A DNA stretch of 64,000 nucleotides from Salinispora mooreana (lineage in GTDB: Bacteria > Actinomycetota > Actinomycetes > Mycobacteriales > Micromonosporaceae), in contig NZ_KB900614.1 in assembly GCF_000379065.1 (NCBI RefSeq), forward strand, positions 4,186,133 to 4,250,132, given 5' to 3'. A model generated the notes under the pieces. That model was not told where the DNA came from and ran no database searches. It saw only the letters and a program-made list of their open reading frames with translations. The translations under genes and the position numbers were made by a program. Positions 23,970-32,239 of the stretch are shown piece after piece (position 1 is the stretch's first letter; the number at the start of each line of letters is the position of its first letter).

Positions 23970-25448
23970 TCAGACGCGCAGCTCCTCCAGCGCGGTGCTG
24001 GCCCGCAGGAAGAGTAGGCCGACGCCGACGGCCGCCAGCAGCGCCGCGAGGCCGCCGACGCCGAACAGGGCCAAATCGACCAGGGGGAACGGCACATTCC
24101 GGACGATCCGCGGTTGCTCGCAGTCACCCGCCGGGCAGACGCTGAAGTCGTAAGCGGTCACTGCTGTGCCGAAGAGGCCGTACGCCAACCCGGTGCCCAC
24201 CGCGAGCGCGAGTAGCACGCCCAGCGCCGCTGGCGCCATCGACTGCCAGAGCACGGCTCGGGCCAGGGTGCCGCGCCCGACGCCGGTGGCCACCAGCGCC
24301 GCGTACGCCCGTCGGCGTGACACGACCGCCTCGGTGAGGGCCACGACCAGGCCGCCGGTGGCGATCAGCAGCCCGACCATGATCGCCAGGTTGACCAGGT
24401 CGAGCGACTGGAAGTAGAAGCTGTGGTCCGAAGGAAAGTAGTCAACGCCCTGCGCCGCCGCGTAACGCCGGCTCACCTCGTTCCCCAGCGCGAAGTCGGC
24501 GGCGAATGACGCGCGGATGACCGCCGCGCCGCCGGCCAGCACGAGGCAACCCAGCAGCGCGGCCAGGGTCCGGCTGCCGTTCCACGGGTCGGCCATCAGC
24601 CGCCGGGCGGCTATCAGCGCGGCGGGTCGGCGGGCGAAGCGGTGCAGCAGCCGCCCGACGCGGTACGAAATCCAGCCGGTGCCCAGCACCGTCCCGGCCG
24701 TCGCGGCAAGCAGCGCGAACAGAACCAGCAGCAGGAACGCCTCACTCGGCAGGGAACCGAACCCCCGCTGTAGCGGGACGATGAGTGCGGTGGTGCCGAG
24801 CCCAACTATGATGAGAGCGCCGGGCCACGGCTTCGGCCGCTTGGTCCGTACCCGTCGCACCACACCCAGCGGCGTCACCACGACCCGCCGCAGCATGACG
24901 GCGGCGACCAGCGCGGAGAGTAGCGGGATGCCGACGCAGACCGCGGCGAGCGCCCACCACGGTGGCAGCACATCCGTGGGTAGCGGCAGTCGGCCGTCGG
25001 CCCCCGGCCGGTGCAGCAACTCCCGGCCGCCGAGATAGATGCCGAGGCCAGCCAGCGTACCCAGCAAACTCGCCACGCCGGTCTCGGTCGCCGCGATGGC
25101 CACCGTCTGGCCCGGTGTCGCGCCGGCGAGCCGGATCGACGACAGCCGACGGTCCCGAGCCGGGGCGCCGAGCCGCGCGCACTGGCCGGCCAGCGCCAGC
25201 ACCGGCACGGTCAGCAGGACCAGCGCGAAGACCACCCCGGGCCGCAGGCCCGCCTCGGCCAGCAGCGCGTTGCGGTACTGCGGGGACACGTTGTTGCCGC
25301 CGTCCGCGACCGTAGGGATCGCGGCCACGGTCAGTGCGGCCAGGATCCCCAGGGTGGCCAGGCCGGCGGAGAGGCCGGTCAGTAGCACCCGCGCCGCGTC
25401 GGTGCGGGTGCCGGCGAGCGCCAGCCGCAGCAGCGTCATCGGTCTCAT
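23970..25448 (-). CDS. ABC transporter permease, FtsX/MacB-like
   Basis: 492 aa, about eight to ten membrane helices in two FtsX-like halves: helices at ~15-45 and ~70-95, then LAGATPGQTVAIAATETGVAS, and a second set from ~295 onward including SRRRAYAALVATGVGRG. A short extracellular loop (FSVCPAGDCEQPRIV) lies near the C-terminus. It overlaps the ATPase gene by ATGA. It is the last gene of the PadR-ATPase-permease operon. Substrate unknown; such exporters often move lipids, peptides or drugs. Confidence 0.85.
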   Translation of the reverse strand: MRPMTLLRLALAGTRTDAARVLLTGLSAGLATLGILAALTVAAIPTVADGGNNVSPQYRNALLAEAGLRPGVVFALVLLTVPVLALAGQCARLGAPARDRRLSSIRLAGATPGQTVAIAATETGVASLLGTLAGLGIYLGGRELLHRPGADGRLPLPTDVLPPWWALAAVCVGIPLLSALVAAVMLRRVVVTPLGVVRRVRTKRPKPWPGALIIVGLGTTALIVPLQRGFGSLPSEAFLLLVLFALLAATAGTVLGTGWISYRVGRLLHRFARRPAALIAARRLMADPWNGSRTLAALLGCLVLAGGAAVIRASFAADFALGNEVSRRYAAAQGVDYFPSDHSFYFQSLDLVNLAIMVGLLIATGGLVVALTEAVVSRRRAYAALVATGVGRGTLARAVLWQSMAPAALGVLLALAVGTGLAYGLFGTAVTAYDFSVCPAGDCEQPRIVRNVPFPLVDLALFGVGGLAALLAAVGVGLLFLRASTALEELRV

Positions 25449-26134
25449 CGGATCGCTGCCTCGACGCCGAAACCGCTCGGGTCCACCTGGCCGTCGCGGA
25501 GCGCGATCTCCCGGTCGGCGTACCCGGCGACCCGCGCGTCGTGGGTGGCCAACAGCACGGTGGTGCCCTGCTGGCGGGCAACCCGTACCAGGTGGCTGAG
25601 CACCTGCTCGCCGGTGAGCGAGTCCAGCGCGCCGGTCGGCTCATCGCAGAACAGCACCCGCGGCTCGGTAACCAGCGCCCGGGCCAACGCGCAGCGCTGC
25701 TGCTGGCCCCCGGACATCTCCCCCGGACGCTGGTCGGCCAGGTCCGCCACACCCAGCCGGTCCAGCCACGACAGTGCCGCGGTCCGCGCCGCTCGCCGCC
25801 CCGTGCCGGCGAGTAGCAGCGGAAGCGCCACGTTCTCCGCGGCGGTCAGCTCCGAAACGAGCTGCCCGAACTGGAAGAGCACCCCGAACTCGGTACGCCG
25901 CAGCCGTGACCGCCCGCCCTCGGACAAGGTGTCGATGCGATGGTCGCGATAGATCACCTCGCCGGCGTCCGGCCGCAGGATGCCGGCCAGGCAGTGCAGC
26001 AGCGTCGACTTGCCGCAGCCGGATGGCCCGGTCACGGCGACGATCTCGCCCTCCGCGATGGCCAGGGTCACGCCGCGCAGGGCTGGCGTGTGCCCGAACG
26101 CGCGGACCACACCGCGCGCGTGCAGGATACTCAT
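25445..26134 (-). CDS. ABC transporter ATP-binding protein (MacB/LolD type)
   Basis: 229 aa. Walker A GPSGCGKST at ~36-44, Q-loop FQFGQLV, signature MSGGQQQR, Walker B VLFCDEPTGALDS and H-loop ATHD are all intact. ATGA overlaps on both sides (PadR upstream, permease downstream) indicate one transcript. Confidence 0.92.
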   Translation of the reverse strand: MSILHARGVVRAFGHTPALRGVTLAIAEGEIVAVTGPSGCGKSTLLHCLAGILRPDAGEVIYRDHRIDTLSEGGRSRLRRTEFGVLFQFGQLVSELTAAENVALPLLLAGTGRRAARTAALSWLDRLGVADLADQRPGEMSGGQQQRCALARALVTEPRVLFCDEPTGALDSLTGEQVLSHLVRVARQQGTTVLLATHDARVAGYADREIALRDGQVDPSGFGVEAAIR

Positions 26135-26667
26135 CGAGCTATCTCCTTGTGCAGGTCAGCGACGCGAGCCAGGGTGGTCTGGAGCCACCGCAGGTCCGCG
26201 TCGAGGTGGGCGATGCCGTAGTCGGCCGCGATCACGTCGCTGAGCGTGGCGTCCGGATCGGTCTTCAGCGCGGTGAGCTCCCGTAGCCGGGTCGTGTGCG
26301 CCGCTCGCTGCGCGACCAGATATCCGCGGGCCTGGCTGATGTCCGTGACCAGGAGGGCCACCACCACCTTCGCGAGCAGCACGCTGGTCAGGTGGGGCAG
26401 TGGGGGCTCGACTGTCGCGAGCCACGTGGTGAGCGCCGCGTGGCCGGTGTCGGTCAGCGTGTACGAGGTGCGCTCCGGTCCGGCGTCTTGGTCCTGACCC
26501 GCTGGAGTCACCAGGCCGTCTCGGGCCAGCCGGCCGAGGGTCGCGTAGACCTGGCCGAAGGCCAGCGGCTTCGCCCTGGGTAGTCGGGCGTCGTGTGCGC
26601 GCTTCAGGTCGTACCCGTGCTTGGGCCCGCCAGCGAGCAACCCCATCAACACGTATGGCGTGGACAT
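26131..26667 (-). CDS. PadR-family transcriptional regulator
   Basis: 178 aa. Winged HTH (YVLMGLLAGGPKHGYDLKRAHD, GQVYATLGRLARDGLV, RTSYTLTDTGHAAL) and a C-terminal helical dimerisation part (LDADLRWLQTTLARVADL). First gene of the operon with the ABC exporter. A perfect dyad lies 8 bp upstream of its start, so autorepression with relief by an exporter substrate is likely, as in other PadR-ABC modules. Confidence 0.92.
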   Translation of the reverse strand: MSTPYVLMGLLAGGPKHGYDLKRAHDARLPRAKPLAFGQVYATLGRLARDGLVTPAGQDQDAGPERTSYTLTDTGHAALTTWLATVEPPLPHLTSVLLAKVVVALLVTDISQARGYLVAQRAAHTTRLRELTALKTDPDATLSDVIAADYGIAHLDADLRWLQTTLARVADLHKEIAR

Positions 26668-26675
26668 GGCCGCTA

Positions 26676-26694
26676 CTATTCGCTGAGCGAATAG
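26676..26694. promoter_or_regulatory. PadR operator
   Basis: CTATTCGCTGAGCGAATAG: perfect 9-bp arms around one central base, 8 bp upstream of the padR start codon. At this position it would cover the -10 region of a leaderless or short-leader transcript. Confidence 0.75.
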
Positions 26695-26931
26695 CTGATG
26701 TCAAGCGTCGGCGCGCACTGCCCTACTTCGAATGGGTGACCCTCGACTGCGCCCACAGGTGAAGCCCGACTCGACCGCGTCCCGGTGCCTGGCCGGAATC
26801 CGGCCGACTACATCGGACCTTGTCGCGCTCTCGGTGCTCGACCAGATGGCACTTGGGTCAAACCTGCCATTAAACCCAAGTTCATCTATCTACTGCTAGC
26901 CTCGGCTGACCCTGAACATCGAGGAGGATGA

Positions 26932-27990
26932 GTGTTAGTACGTCGCGCGTCCGCCGTCGCCGCCATCATGATCGCAAGCCTGGCGGTGCCGGTCCAGCAA
27001 GCCGTGGCCGCTCCGGCCAACGACATGCCCTTCGCGTCCGCGACCACTGTCGGACTCCACAACACCTACGAACGGGGGGCCTTCGACTACCTGGCTGAGG
27101 CGCTGGACACCGGCACCAGCCTGATCGAGATCGACATCTGGCCGAACGTCTTCACCGGGAAGTGGAAGGTCAGCCACGACGAGCCACTGAGCAACAACAA
27201 CAACTGCACCACCGGGTCAACCCTCGCCGACCTCTACACCGGTAGCCGGAACAAGCACTTCGGCGACTGTCTGCACAACATCCGGGTCTGGCTCGAGGCC
27301 CACCCCGACAGCGGCCCACTCATGATCAAGGTGGAACCGAAGCTGGGCCTCGCCACCGCCTTTGGCATGGGCGTCGATCAGGTCGACAACCTGGTCCGGA
27401 GCCGTCTCGGTGATCGTGTCTTCCGGCCGGCGGACCTGCTGGCCAAGCCCGGCGGGGGTTGGTACGACTCCCTCGACGACGCGGCCCAGGCGGGGAACTG
27501 GCCCACCCGGGAAGAGCTCGCCGGACGCGTGCTCCTCCACGTCGTACCCGGCACCGTGGAGAACCGCAACCCGTTCGACTGGGCGCCCACCAATGAGCAG
27601 TACGCGGAGCATCTCCGTGATCTCGCGGCATCAGGAGAGATCGAGGACGCACAGATCTTTCCCACCGCCAAGGGGACTGCCGGCGACGACCCGCGGGATC
27701 AGTACGACGCCAACATCCGCCCCTGGTTCGTCGTCTTCGACAGCGGGGCCTCCGGCTGGCTCAACCGGGACACCACCTGGTTCGCGGCGAACAACTATCT
27801 CCTCGTGATGACCAGCGCGCACGCGGTGGCGCCCGCGATCAGCAGCACCAACCCCACCGAAGCGGAGGCGCGGGAGCGACTGCTGCTCCTGGCCGGCGCC
27901 AACGCCAGCGTCATCACCAGTGACTGGACCCAGCTGCCACAGATCCAGTCGATGGTTGTTCCGCGCGGGGAGCAGGACGAGACTGTGTAG
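26932..27990 (+). CDS. secreted phosphoinositide phospholipase C-like protein (Ca2+-dependent type)
   Basis: 352 aa with an N-terminal signal (residues 1-27, cleavage after AVAA). The PI-PLC barrel keeps the catalytic set: H43 in GLHNTY, E66 and D68 in EIDIW (metal site), H82 in VSHDEP. It matches the bacterial Ca2+-dependent PLC1-like secreted family rather than Bacillus-type enzymes. GAGGAGG precedes the GTG start. A monocistronic gene; substrate probably extracellular phosphoinositide or glycerophosphodiester lipids. Confidence 0.85.
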   Translation: MLVRRASAVAAIMIASLAVPVQQAVAAPANDMPFASATTVGLHNTYERGAFDYLAEALDTGTSLIEIDIWPNVFTGKWKVSHDEPLSNNNNCTTGSTLADLYTGSRNKHFGDCLHNIRVWLEAHPDSGPLMIKVEPKLGLATAFGMGVDQVDNLVRSRLGDRVFRPADLLAKPGGGWYDSLDDAAQAGNWPTREELAGRVLLHVVPGTVENRNPFDWAPTNEQYAEHLRDLAASGEIEDAQIFPTAKGTAGDDPRDQYDANIRPWFVVFDSGASGWLNRDTTWFAANNYLLVMTSAHAVAPAISSTNPTEAEARERLLLLAGANASVITSDWTQLPQIQSMVVPRGEQDETV

Positions 27991-28070
27991 CAGCCCTCGC
28001 TTGTTCGTTGTGGTCGGCGGCGTGCCGGCGACGGGGTGTTGTCACCGGCGCGTCGCGGACCCGAGGGGAG

Positions 28071-28277
28071 CTACTGTTCGTCGGGAGCCTGGTAGCGGTA
28101 GGTGTTGGGGTTGACTGCTGCTGGTTTGGGGTCTTCCTGCCAGGCTCCCTCGCCGGGGCGGGCGATTAGAGAATCGAGGAGTTCCTCCCGGTTCATGTCG
28201 ACCGCGCCCTCGATGCCGCCGCGTACGGCCATTTGTCGCAGTTCCTCCGTGTCCAGCTCCAGTATCGGACGCGCCAT
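28071..28277 (-). CDS. small conserved hypothetical protein
   Basis: 68 aa, acidic: MARPILELDTEELRQMAVRG, then EELLDSLIARPGEG and a PNTYRYQAPDEQ end. No known domain; the helical N-terminal half with regular Leu spacing suggests dimerisation. A degraded second copy of its 3' part lies at 29641-29770. Confidence 0.65.
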   Translation of the reverse strand: MARPILELDTEELRQMAVRGGIEGAVDMNREELLDSLIARPGEGAWQEDPKPAAVNPNTYRYQAPDEQ

Positions 28278-28415
28278 GGTCGTCTCCCTCGACGTCGGCT
28301 GGTGACTGCCTTACCCGGTGCGCCCTAGCTTTGAACGAGGCGTGCCATGGTTAGTCGCTTCCGGGCGCCTACGCCTTCGCCGTCGTGATTTCGGAGCGGT
28401 CATCGCCACCAGGGC

Positions 28416-29039
28416 TTACCGGACGGTGGCGAAGCTGGCCACGTGATCGATCGCCATGTCCAGCGCTCGGGCGAGTGGGCGGCTGGACCGGTAGGTCTTG
28501 CTCAACAGCAGCCCGCCCTGCAGGGCGGCCATGATGGCTTCGGCCAGTGCTTCCGGATCGGCATCCGGCCTCAGCTGTCCCTGGTCGCGCATCGCGGTCA
28601 GTCCCATGAGCAGCGGGGATGCCCACGCGGTGAAGCACTTCTGTAGCACGTCCCGAGTCTGTGGATCGCCGTCGGCGAGTTCGCTGGCCAGAGATCCGAG
28701 CGGACAGCCACCCACATTCTGGGCCTCGTCGCGCGCCGCGACGAACTTGTCGCGCCAGCGGCGCAGGCCGGCCAACGAGTCCAGCTGGTCCAACTCGGGG
28801 CGCTGTGTCGCCATGATTCGGTCGGTCTGCTGCCATGCGGCCGCTCGGAGTAGATCTTCCTTGTTCGTGAAGTAGTGGTACAGCTGCGACTTGCTGGTCC
28901 TGCTCGCCGCCATCACCTCGTCGAGGCTCGTGCCCGCCGCCCCGTGTTTGCGCACGAGGTCGGCGGTGGCCGTCACGATGCGGGTCCTGGTCGCCGCTCC
29001 CCGGGCGGTCAGTTTGGAGGTGTGCTGCGCGGTCGTCAT
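28416..29039 (-). CDS. TetR/AcrR-family transcriptional regulator
   Basis: 207 aa. HTH at ~18-62 (TRTRIVTATADLVRKHGAAGTSLDEVMAASRTSKSQLYHYFTNKEDLL). The C-terminal domain carries the GGCPLGSLASELADGD box typical of TetR proteins that control oxidative/NAD(P)-linked genes. Divergent from a peroxiredoxin-like gene with two dyads in between, so it most likely represses that gene and itself. Confidence 0.9.
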   Translation of the reverse strand: MTTAQHTSKLTARGAATRTRIVTATADLVRKHGAAGTSLDEVMAASRTSKSQLYHYFTNKEDLLRAAAWQQTDRIMATQRPELDQLDSLAGLRRWRDKFVAARDEAQNVGGCPLGSLASELADGDPQTRDVLQKCFTAWASPLLMGLTAMRDQGQLRPDADPEALAEAIMAALQGGLLLSKTYRSSRPLARALDMAIDHVASFATVR

Positions 29040-29057
29040 AGCAACGAGCCTAGCAAG

Positions 29058-29112
29058 AAACCGGACTTGCTGGTCCAGTTTCTGTCAACCTAGTCTGGAC
29101 TAGTCAGTCCAG
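29058..29112. promoter_or_regulatory. pair of TetR operators
   Basis: Two dyads in the divergent region: AAAC-C-GGAC-N6-GTCC-A-GTTT (29058-29081), and CTGGACT-AGTC-AGTCCAG (29095-29112). They share the GGAC/GTCC core, as expected for one dimer-binding repressor with two sites. Confidence 0.65.
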
Positions 29113-29153
29113 CTTGCGGCGCTTGGGAGCGCCGGCGTGACAAGGAGAACGAC

Positions 29154-29630
29154 GTGGCTCGGCTCAGCAATGGACAGCGCTTTCCGCACCTTCAGGTCCC
29201 CGCGGTCGGTGGTGGCGCGCTCAACCTGCCCGACGACCTCGCCGGCCAGTTCGGTGTTGTGTTGATCTACCGTGGATCATGGTGTCCGTACTGCAACGCA
29301 CAGCTCGCCGCGTTCCAGCGGGCCAGCGACACCCTCGCCGCACTCGGCGTACGGGTCGTTGCGCTCTCCTCTGACGACGAGGAAGCCTCTCGCCAGCTCG
29401 TGGCGAATCGTCGGCTCGGCTTCCCCGTCGGGCACAGTGCCGACATCGCCGCGGTGGCCGAGGCGACGGGTGCCTACGTCAATGACGAACCGCACCACCT
29501 GCAGTCGACCGGGTTCGTCCTCGCGCCCGACGGCACCGTGCTGACGGCCGTCTACTCGAGCGGAGCGATTGGTAGCCTGGCCCCCAACGATGTCGCCGGC
29601 CTGGTCCGCTACATCCGCGAACGCAGCTGA
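29154..29630 (+). CDS. peroxiredoxin-like (AhpC/TSA) protein
   Basis: 158 aa, thioredoxin fold. The active-site motif RGSWCPYC places Cys44 and Cys47; the Cys-x-x-Cys form is typical of the AhpC/TSA-like peroxiredoxins of actinobacteria. GTG start with AAGGAGAACG upstream. Probably reduces peroxides. Divergent from, and probably controlled by, the TetR gene. Confidence 0.85.
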   Translation: MARLSNGQRFPHLQVPAVGGGALNLPDDLAGQFGVVLIYRGSWCPYCNAQLAAFQRASDTLAALGVRVVALSSDDEEASRQLVANRRLGFPVGHSADIAAVAEATGAYVNDEPHHLQSTGFVLAPDGTVLTAVYSSGAIGSLAPNDVAGLVRYIRERS

Positions 29631-29640
29631 CCGAGGGGAT

Positions 29641-29770
29641 TCACTGTTCGTCGGGAGCCTGGTAGCGGTAGGCGTTGGGGTTCACCCCGCTGGGTTGAAG
29701 TCTTCCTGCCAGGCTCTCTCGCCGGGGCGGGCGATCAGGGAACCGGGGGTTCCTCCCGCTGCCCTACCCG
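29641..29770 (-). pseudogene. degraded duplicate of the 28071-28277 gene tail
   Basis: About 100 bp (CTGTTCGTCGGGAGCCTGGT, then TCTTCCTGCCAGGCT and GCCGGGGCGGGCGAT) match 28073-28176 at most positions but carry indels and no start. It lies in the same orientation as the intact copy and brackets the TetR-peroxiredoxin pair. Confidence 0.75.
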
Positions 29771-29947
29771 GTTTATCCAGTTTAGATCTGGTTCGTCGCG
29801 GTTGATTTCGTGGCCCGCACCGGCACCTTGAGGCGTAGTGCTGGTCAGCGGCTGAGGACGCGATGGAAGATTACGGTTTCGAGGCTAGCTGAAGTGGATG
29901 CCAGCAGCCGGCTGTAGGGTTCGATCGGGTGTGTGATAGTTACGCCC

Positions 29948-30556
29948 ATGATTTCGGCCGTAATTCGAAGGGGTGCCGCGGCGCTACTGGTCCTGGCGCT
30001 TTCCGCGTGCGTGGAGGCCCCGCCGCTGGCGCGGGATGCCGTGTCGACGGCGCCGGTCACTCCGAGTGCCAACTATCGTCTGCTGGACGACATTTGTGAT
30101 CGGCTGGACCACAGTTGGTTGGTCCAACTCACCGGAGTGTCTCCGCAATTCAAGTATTTCGAGCCACTGCCCAGCAATGTGGAGGACCGCGAATGTCATG
30201 TTAGTGCGACGGCGCGGGACGAGCAGACGGTGGTCAGGGTCGAGGTCAGTACGATTCTGAAGCGTTCGGAGCCGGCGGAGCCGGAGCCTTCGGAGTCGGG
30301 GTGGCAGGAATTCTCGAAGTTGGCTGAACCGCTGGAGGGCGTGGGGGCGAAGGCTTGGTTCATGTTTGACCGGCCGGACCTGCGGCCTGGGCAGGCGATG
30401 TTTCGTCGAGACCTGGTTTTTGTGCTGGATGGGCCAACCTCCGTGAGGGTTGCGATTATGGTCGGCGACTCACCATTGCCCGACGAATCGGAGATCAAGG
30501 CCACTCTGACCGCTTACGTGAAGCGGATCTTGGATCTGATGATGGGCGGCGAGTAA
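29948..30556 (+). CDS. putative lipoprotein (DUF3558-like)
   Basis: 202 aa from ATG 29948. The lipobox LALSAC puts the acylated Cys near residue 21. The rest is a soluble extracytoplasmic domain with paired Cys (DDICDRLDHSWL and DRECHVSAT), as in DUF3558-like actinobacterial lipoproteins. Start GTG 29933 is an alternative. Function unknown; stands alone. Confidence 0.7.
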   Translation: MISAVIRRGAAALLVLALSACVEAPPLARDAVSTAPVTPSANYRLLDDICDRLDHSWLVQLTGVSPQFKYFEPLPSNVEDRECHVSATARDEQTVVRVEVSTILKRSEPAEPEPSESGWQEFSKLAEPLEGVGAKAWFMFDRPDLRPGQAMFRRDLVFVLDGPTSVRVAIMVGDSPLPDESEIKATLTAYVKRILDLMMGGE

Positions 30557-30780
30557 CGGGCATCGCATCGACAGGCACCACACCGTGCACCATCGGTGCG
30601 CCGTCGGTGCGTCGACCGGCGCGGGCGCGCGTGGAGCTCGGCGTTGCTGTGCGGCACCAGCATCAGGTCACTGCTCGGCACCAGCGCCAGCGCCGTCGCC
30701 AGCTTCAGGTCGTCGCTCGGTGTCAGCTGGTCAGCTCGGTGCGGTTGCCAACACTAGCCACTCAGTGGATACTGCTCCAC

Positions 30781-31311
30781 GTGCCTGTGCCAGAAACCCT
30801 GCTTGCGCTGATGGAACCGCGTCCCCTGCACGGCTATGAGCTGCGGAGACAGTACGACGCCGTGCTTGGGCTCCGACGGCCGTTGCGCTCTGGTCAGATC
30901 TACAGCACCCTCCAACGACTGCGGCGCGACGGCCTGGTCGATGTGGTGGGGGTCGAGCGAGCCGGCGGCCCGGAGCGGACATCTTTCGAGGTGACCCCGG
31001 CGGGTGCGGCCGGGTTGGAGCGCTGGTTCTTTCAACCAGAGGGAATCCAGCCGTATCTCCAGCCGGACCTGTACGCCAAAGTGTTGCTCGCCGTGCTGAC
31101 CCAACGAGACGCCACTCGGGTGCTTGATGTGCAGCGGGCGGCGCACCGTGCGCTTATGCGGGACATGACGAAGATCAAGTCCTCCCCCGACTCTCGCGAC
31201 ATTGACGTGATCGCCGCTGACTTGGCGATTCTGCACCTCGATGCCGACCTTCGTTGGATTGATTCGACCGAGCGGCGACTGGCCAAGATTCGACAGGATC
31301 TCATCGGGTGA
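30781..31311 (+). CDS. PadR-family transcriptional regulator
   Basis: 176 aa from GTG 30781: ETLLALMEPRPLHGYELRRQYD, GQIYSTLQRLRRDGLV, RTSFEVTPAGAAGL, C-terminal LDADLRWIDSTERRL. Its fold and length parallel the 26131 PadR. It heads a second exporter module (31365-34542). A small dyad CCACT-C-AGTGG (30758-30768) upstream is a candidate operator. The start was chosen at the family's normal N-terminus; the frame is open further upstream but non-homologous. Confidence 0.88.
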   Translation: MPVPETLLALMEPRPLHGYELRRQYDAVLGLRRPLRSGQIYSTLQRLRRDGLVDVVGVERAGGPERTSFEVTPAGAAGLERWFFQPEGIQPYLQPDLYAKVLLAVLTQRDATRVLDVQRAAHRALMRDMTKIKSSPDSRDIDVIAADLAILHLDADLRWIDSTERRLAKIRQDLIG

Positions 31312-31364
31312 ATCGCTGACGGAGGCTGTCGCGTCCGGGTCCGGGTTCAACCTGAAGGAGCAGT

Positions 31365-31517
31365 ATGTCTACCTACAAACCCAAGCACGCCCTCGTTGAT
31401 GAGGATGGTCTGCGGGAGGTGAAGACTGTCGCCACCGGGCCGGAAACGCACTCGGCCGAGGGGCAGCGTGAGCTGAAGGCCAGTGACTCGCAGAAAGATT
31501 CGGTCGCCCCGAGATGA
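31365..31517 (+). CDS. 50-residue peptide coupled to ABC exporter genes
   Basis: ATG 31365 follows GAAGGAG (31354-31360); the stop overlaps the ATPase start as ATGA. The product is hydrophilic, Lys/Glu/Asp/Ser-rich, starts MSTYKPKHALVDEDGLREVK and ends DSQKDSVAPR. No Cys, no signal peptide and no known precursor leader. The excellent ribosome site and translational coupling argue that it is translated. It may be a small regulator, or possibly a peptide handled by the transporter. Confidence 0.65.
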   Translation: MSTYKPKHALVDEDGLREVKTVATGPETHSAEGQRELKASDSQKDSVAPR

Positions 31518-32239
31518 ACCAGGTAATGGAGTTCTCGTCGGCACCGGACCAGTCTGGTCCACCCTTCCTGCAGGCGCGCGGGCTGCGAGTCAGCTACGGG
31601 CTGACCCGCGCTTTGGACGGTGTCGAGGTGACCATCGTGCGTGGTGACAGTATCGCGATTATTGGTTCGAGTGGCTCCGGCAAGTCGACGCTTCTGCATT
31701 GCCTGTCGGGGCTGGTAACTCCGGACGAGGGGCAGGTGTGCCTCAACGGGCGGGACCTGCGCACGCTGCCCGACGGTGAGCGCAGTGCGCTGCGCCGTCA
31801 ACGGTTCGGTTTCGTCTTCCAGTTCGGGCACCTGGTGCCGGAGCTGACCGCCTTGGAAAATGTGTCGCTGAACCTGCGCCTCAACGGCACCGGCCGGAAG
31901 CCGGCCAAGGAAACCGCGCGGCGGTGGTTGCAGGACCTCGACGTCGTGGACCTGGCCGGGCGCCGGCCCGGTGAGATGTCCGGCGGCCAGCAGCAGCGGG
32001 TGGCGGTGGCCAGAGCCCTGGCCACCGACCCAGATGTCATCTTCGCCGACGAACCCACGGGAGCGCTCGACAGCGCCAACGGGGAACTGGTGATGGAGCT
32101 GTTGACCCGGCAGGTGCGAGACCGCCACTGCGCCCTCGTGCTGGTAACCCACGACGACAAGATCGCCGCGTACGCGGAACGTGAGTTGGTGCTGCGGGAC
32201 GGCCGGATGGCCTCCCCGGCGACGGGGGTGCCGCGTTGA
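31514..32239 (+). CDS. ABC transporter ATP-binding protein (MacB/LolD type)
   Basis: 241 aa. Walker A GSSGSGKST, Q-loop FQFGHLV, signature MSGGQQQR, Walker B VIFADEPTGALDS, H-loop VTHDD; all intact. Overlaps its neighbours (ATGA upstream, TTGA downstream). Confidence 0.92.
   Translation: MNQVMEFSSAPDQSGPPFLQARGLRVSYGLTRALDGVEVTIVRGDSIAIIGSSGSGKSTLLHCLSGLVTPDEGQVCLNGRDLRTLPDGERSALRRQRFGFVFQFGHLVPELTALENVSLNLRLNGTGRKPAKETARRWLQDLDVVDLAGRRPGEMSGGQQQRVAVARALATDPDVIFADEPTGALDSANGELVMELLTRQVRDRHCALVLVTHDDKIAAYAERELVLRDGRMASPATGVPR

Noticed and set aside
31365..31517. RiPP precursor (lanthipeptide or lasso)
   Set aside because: No Cys core, no recognisable leader motif and no modification enzyme nearby; only the exporter is present.
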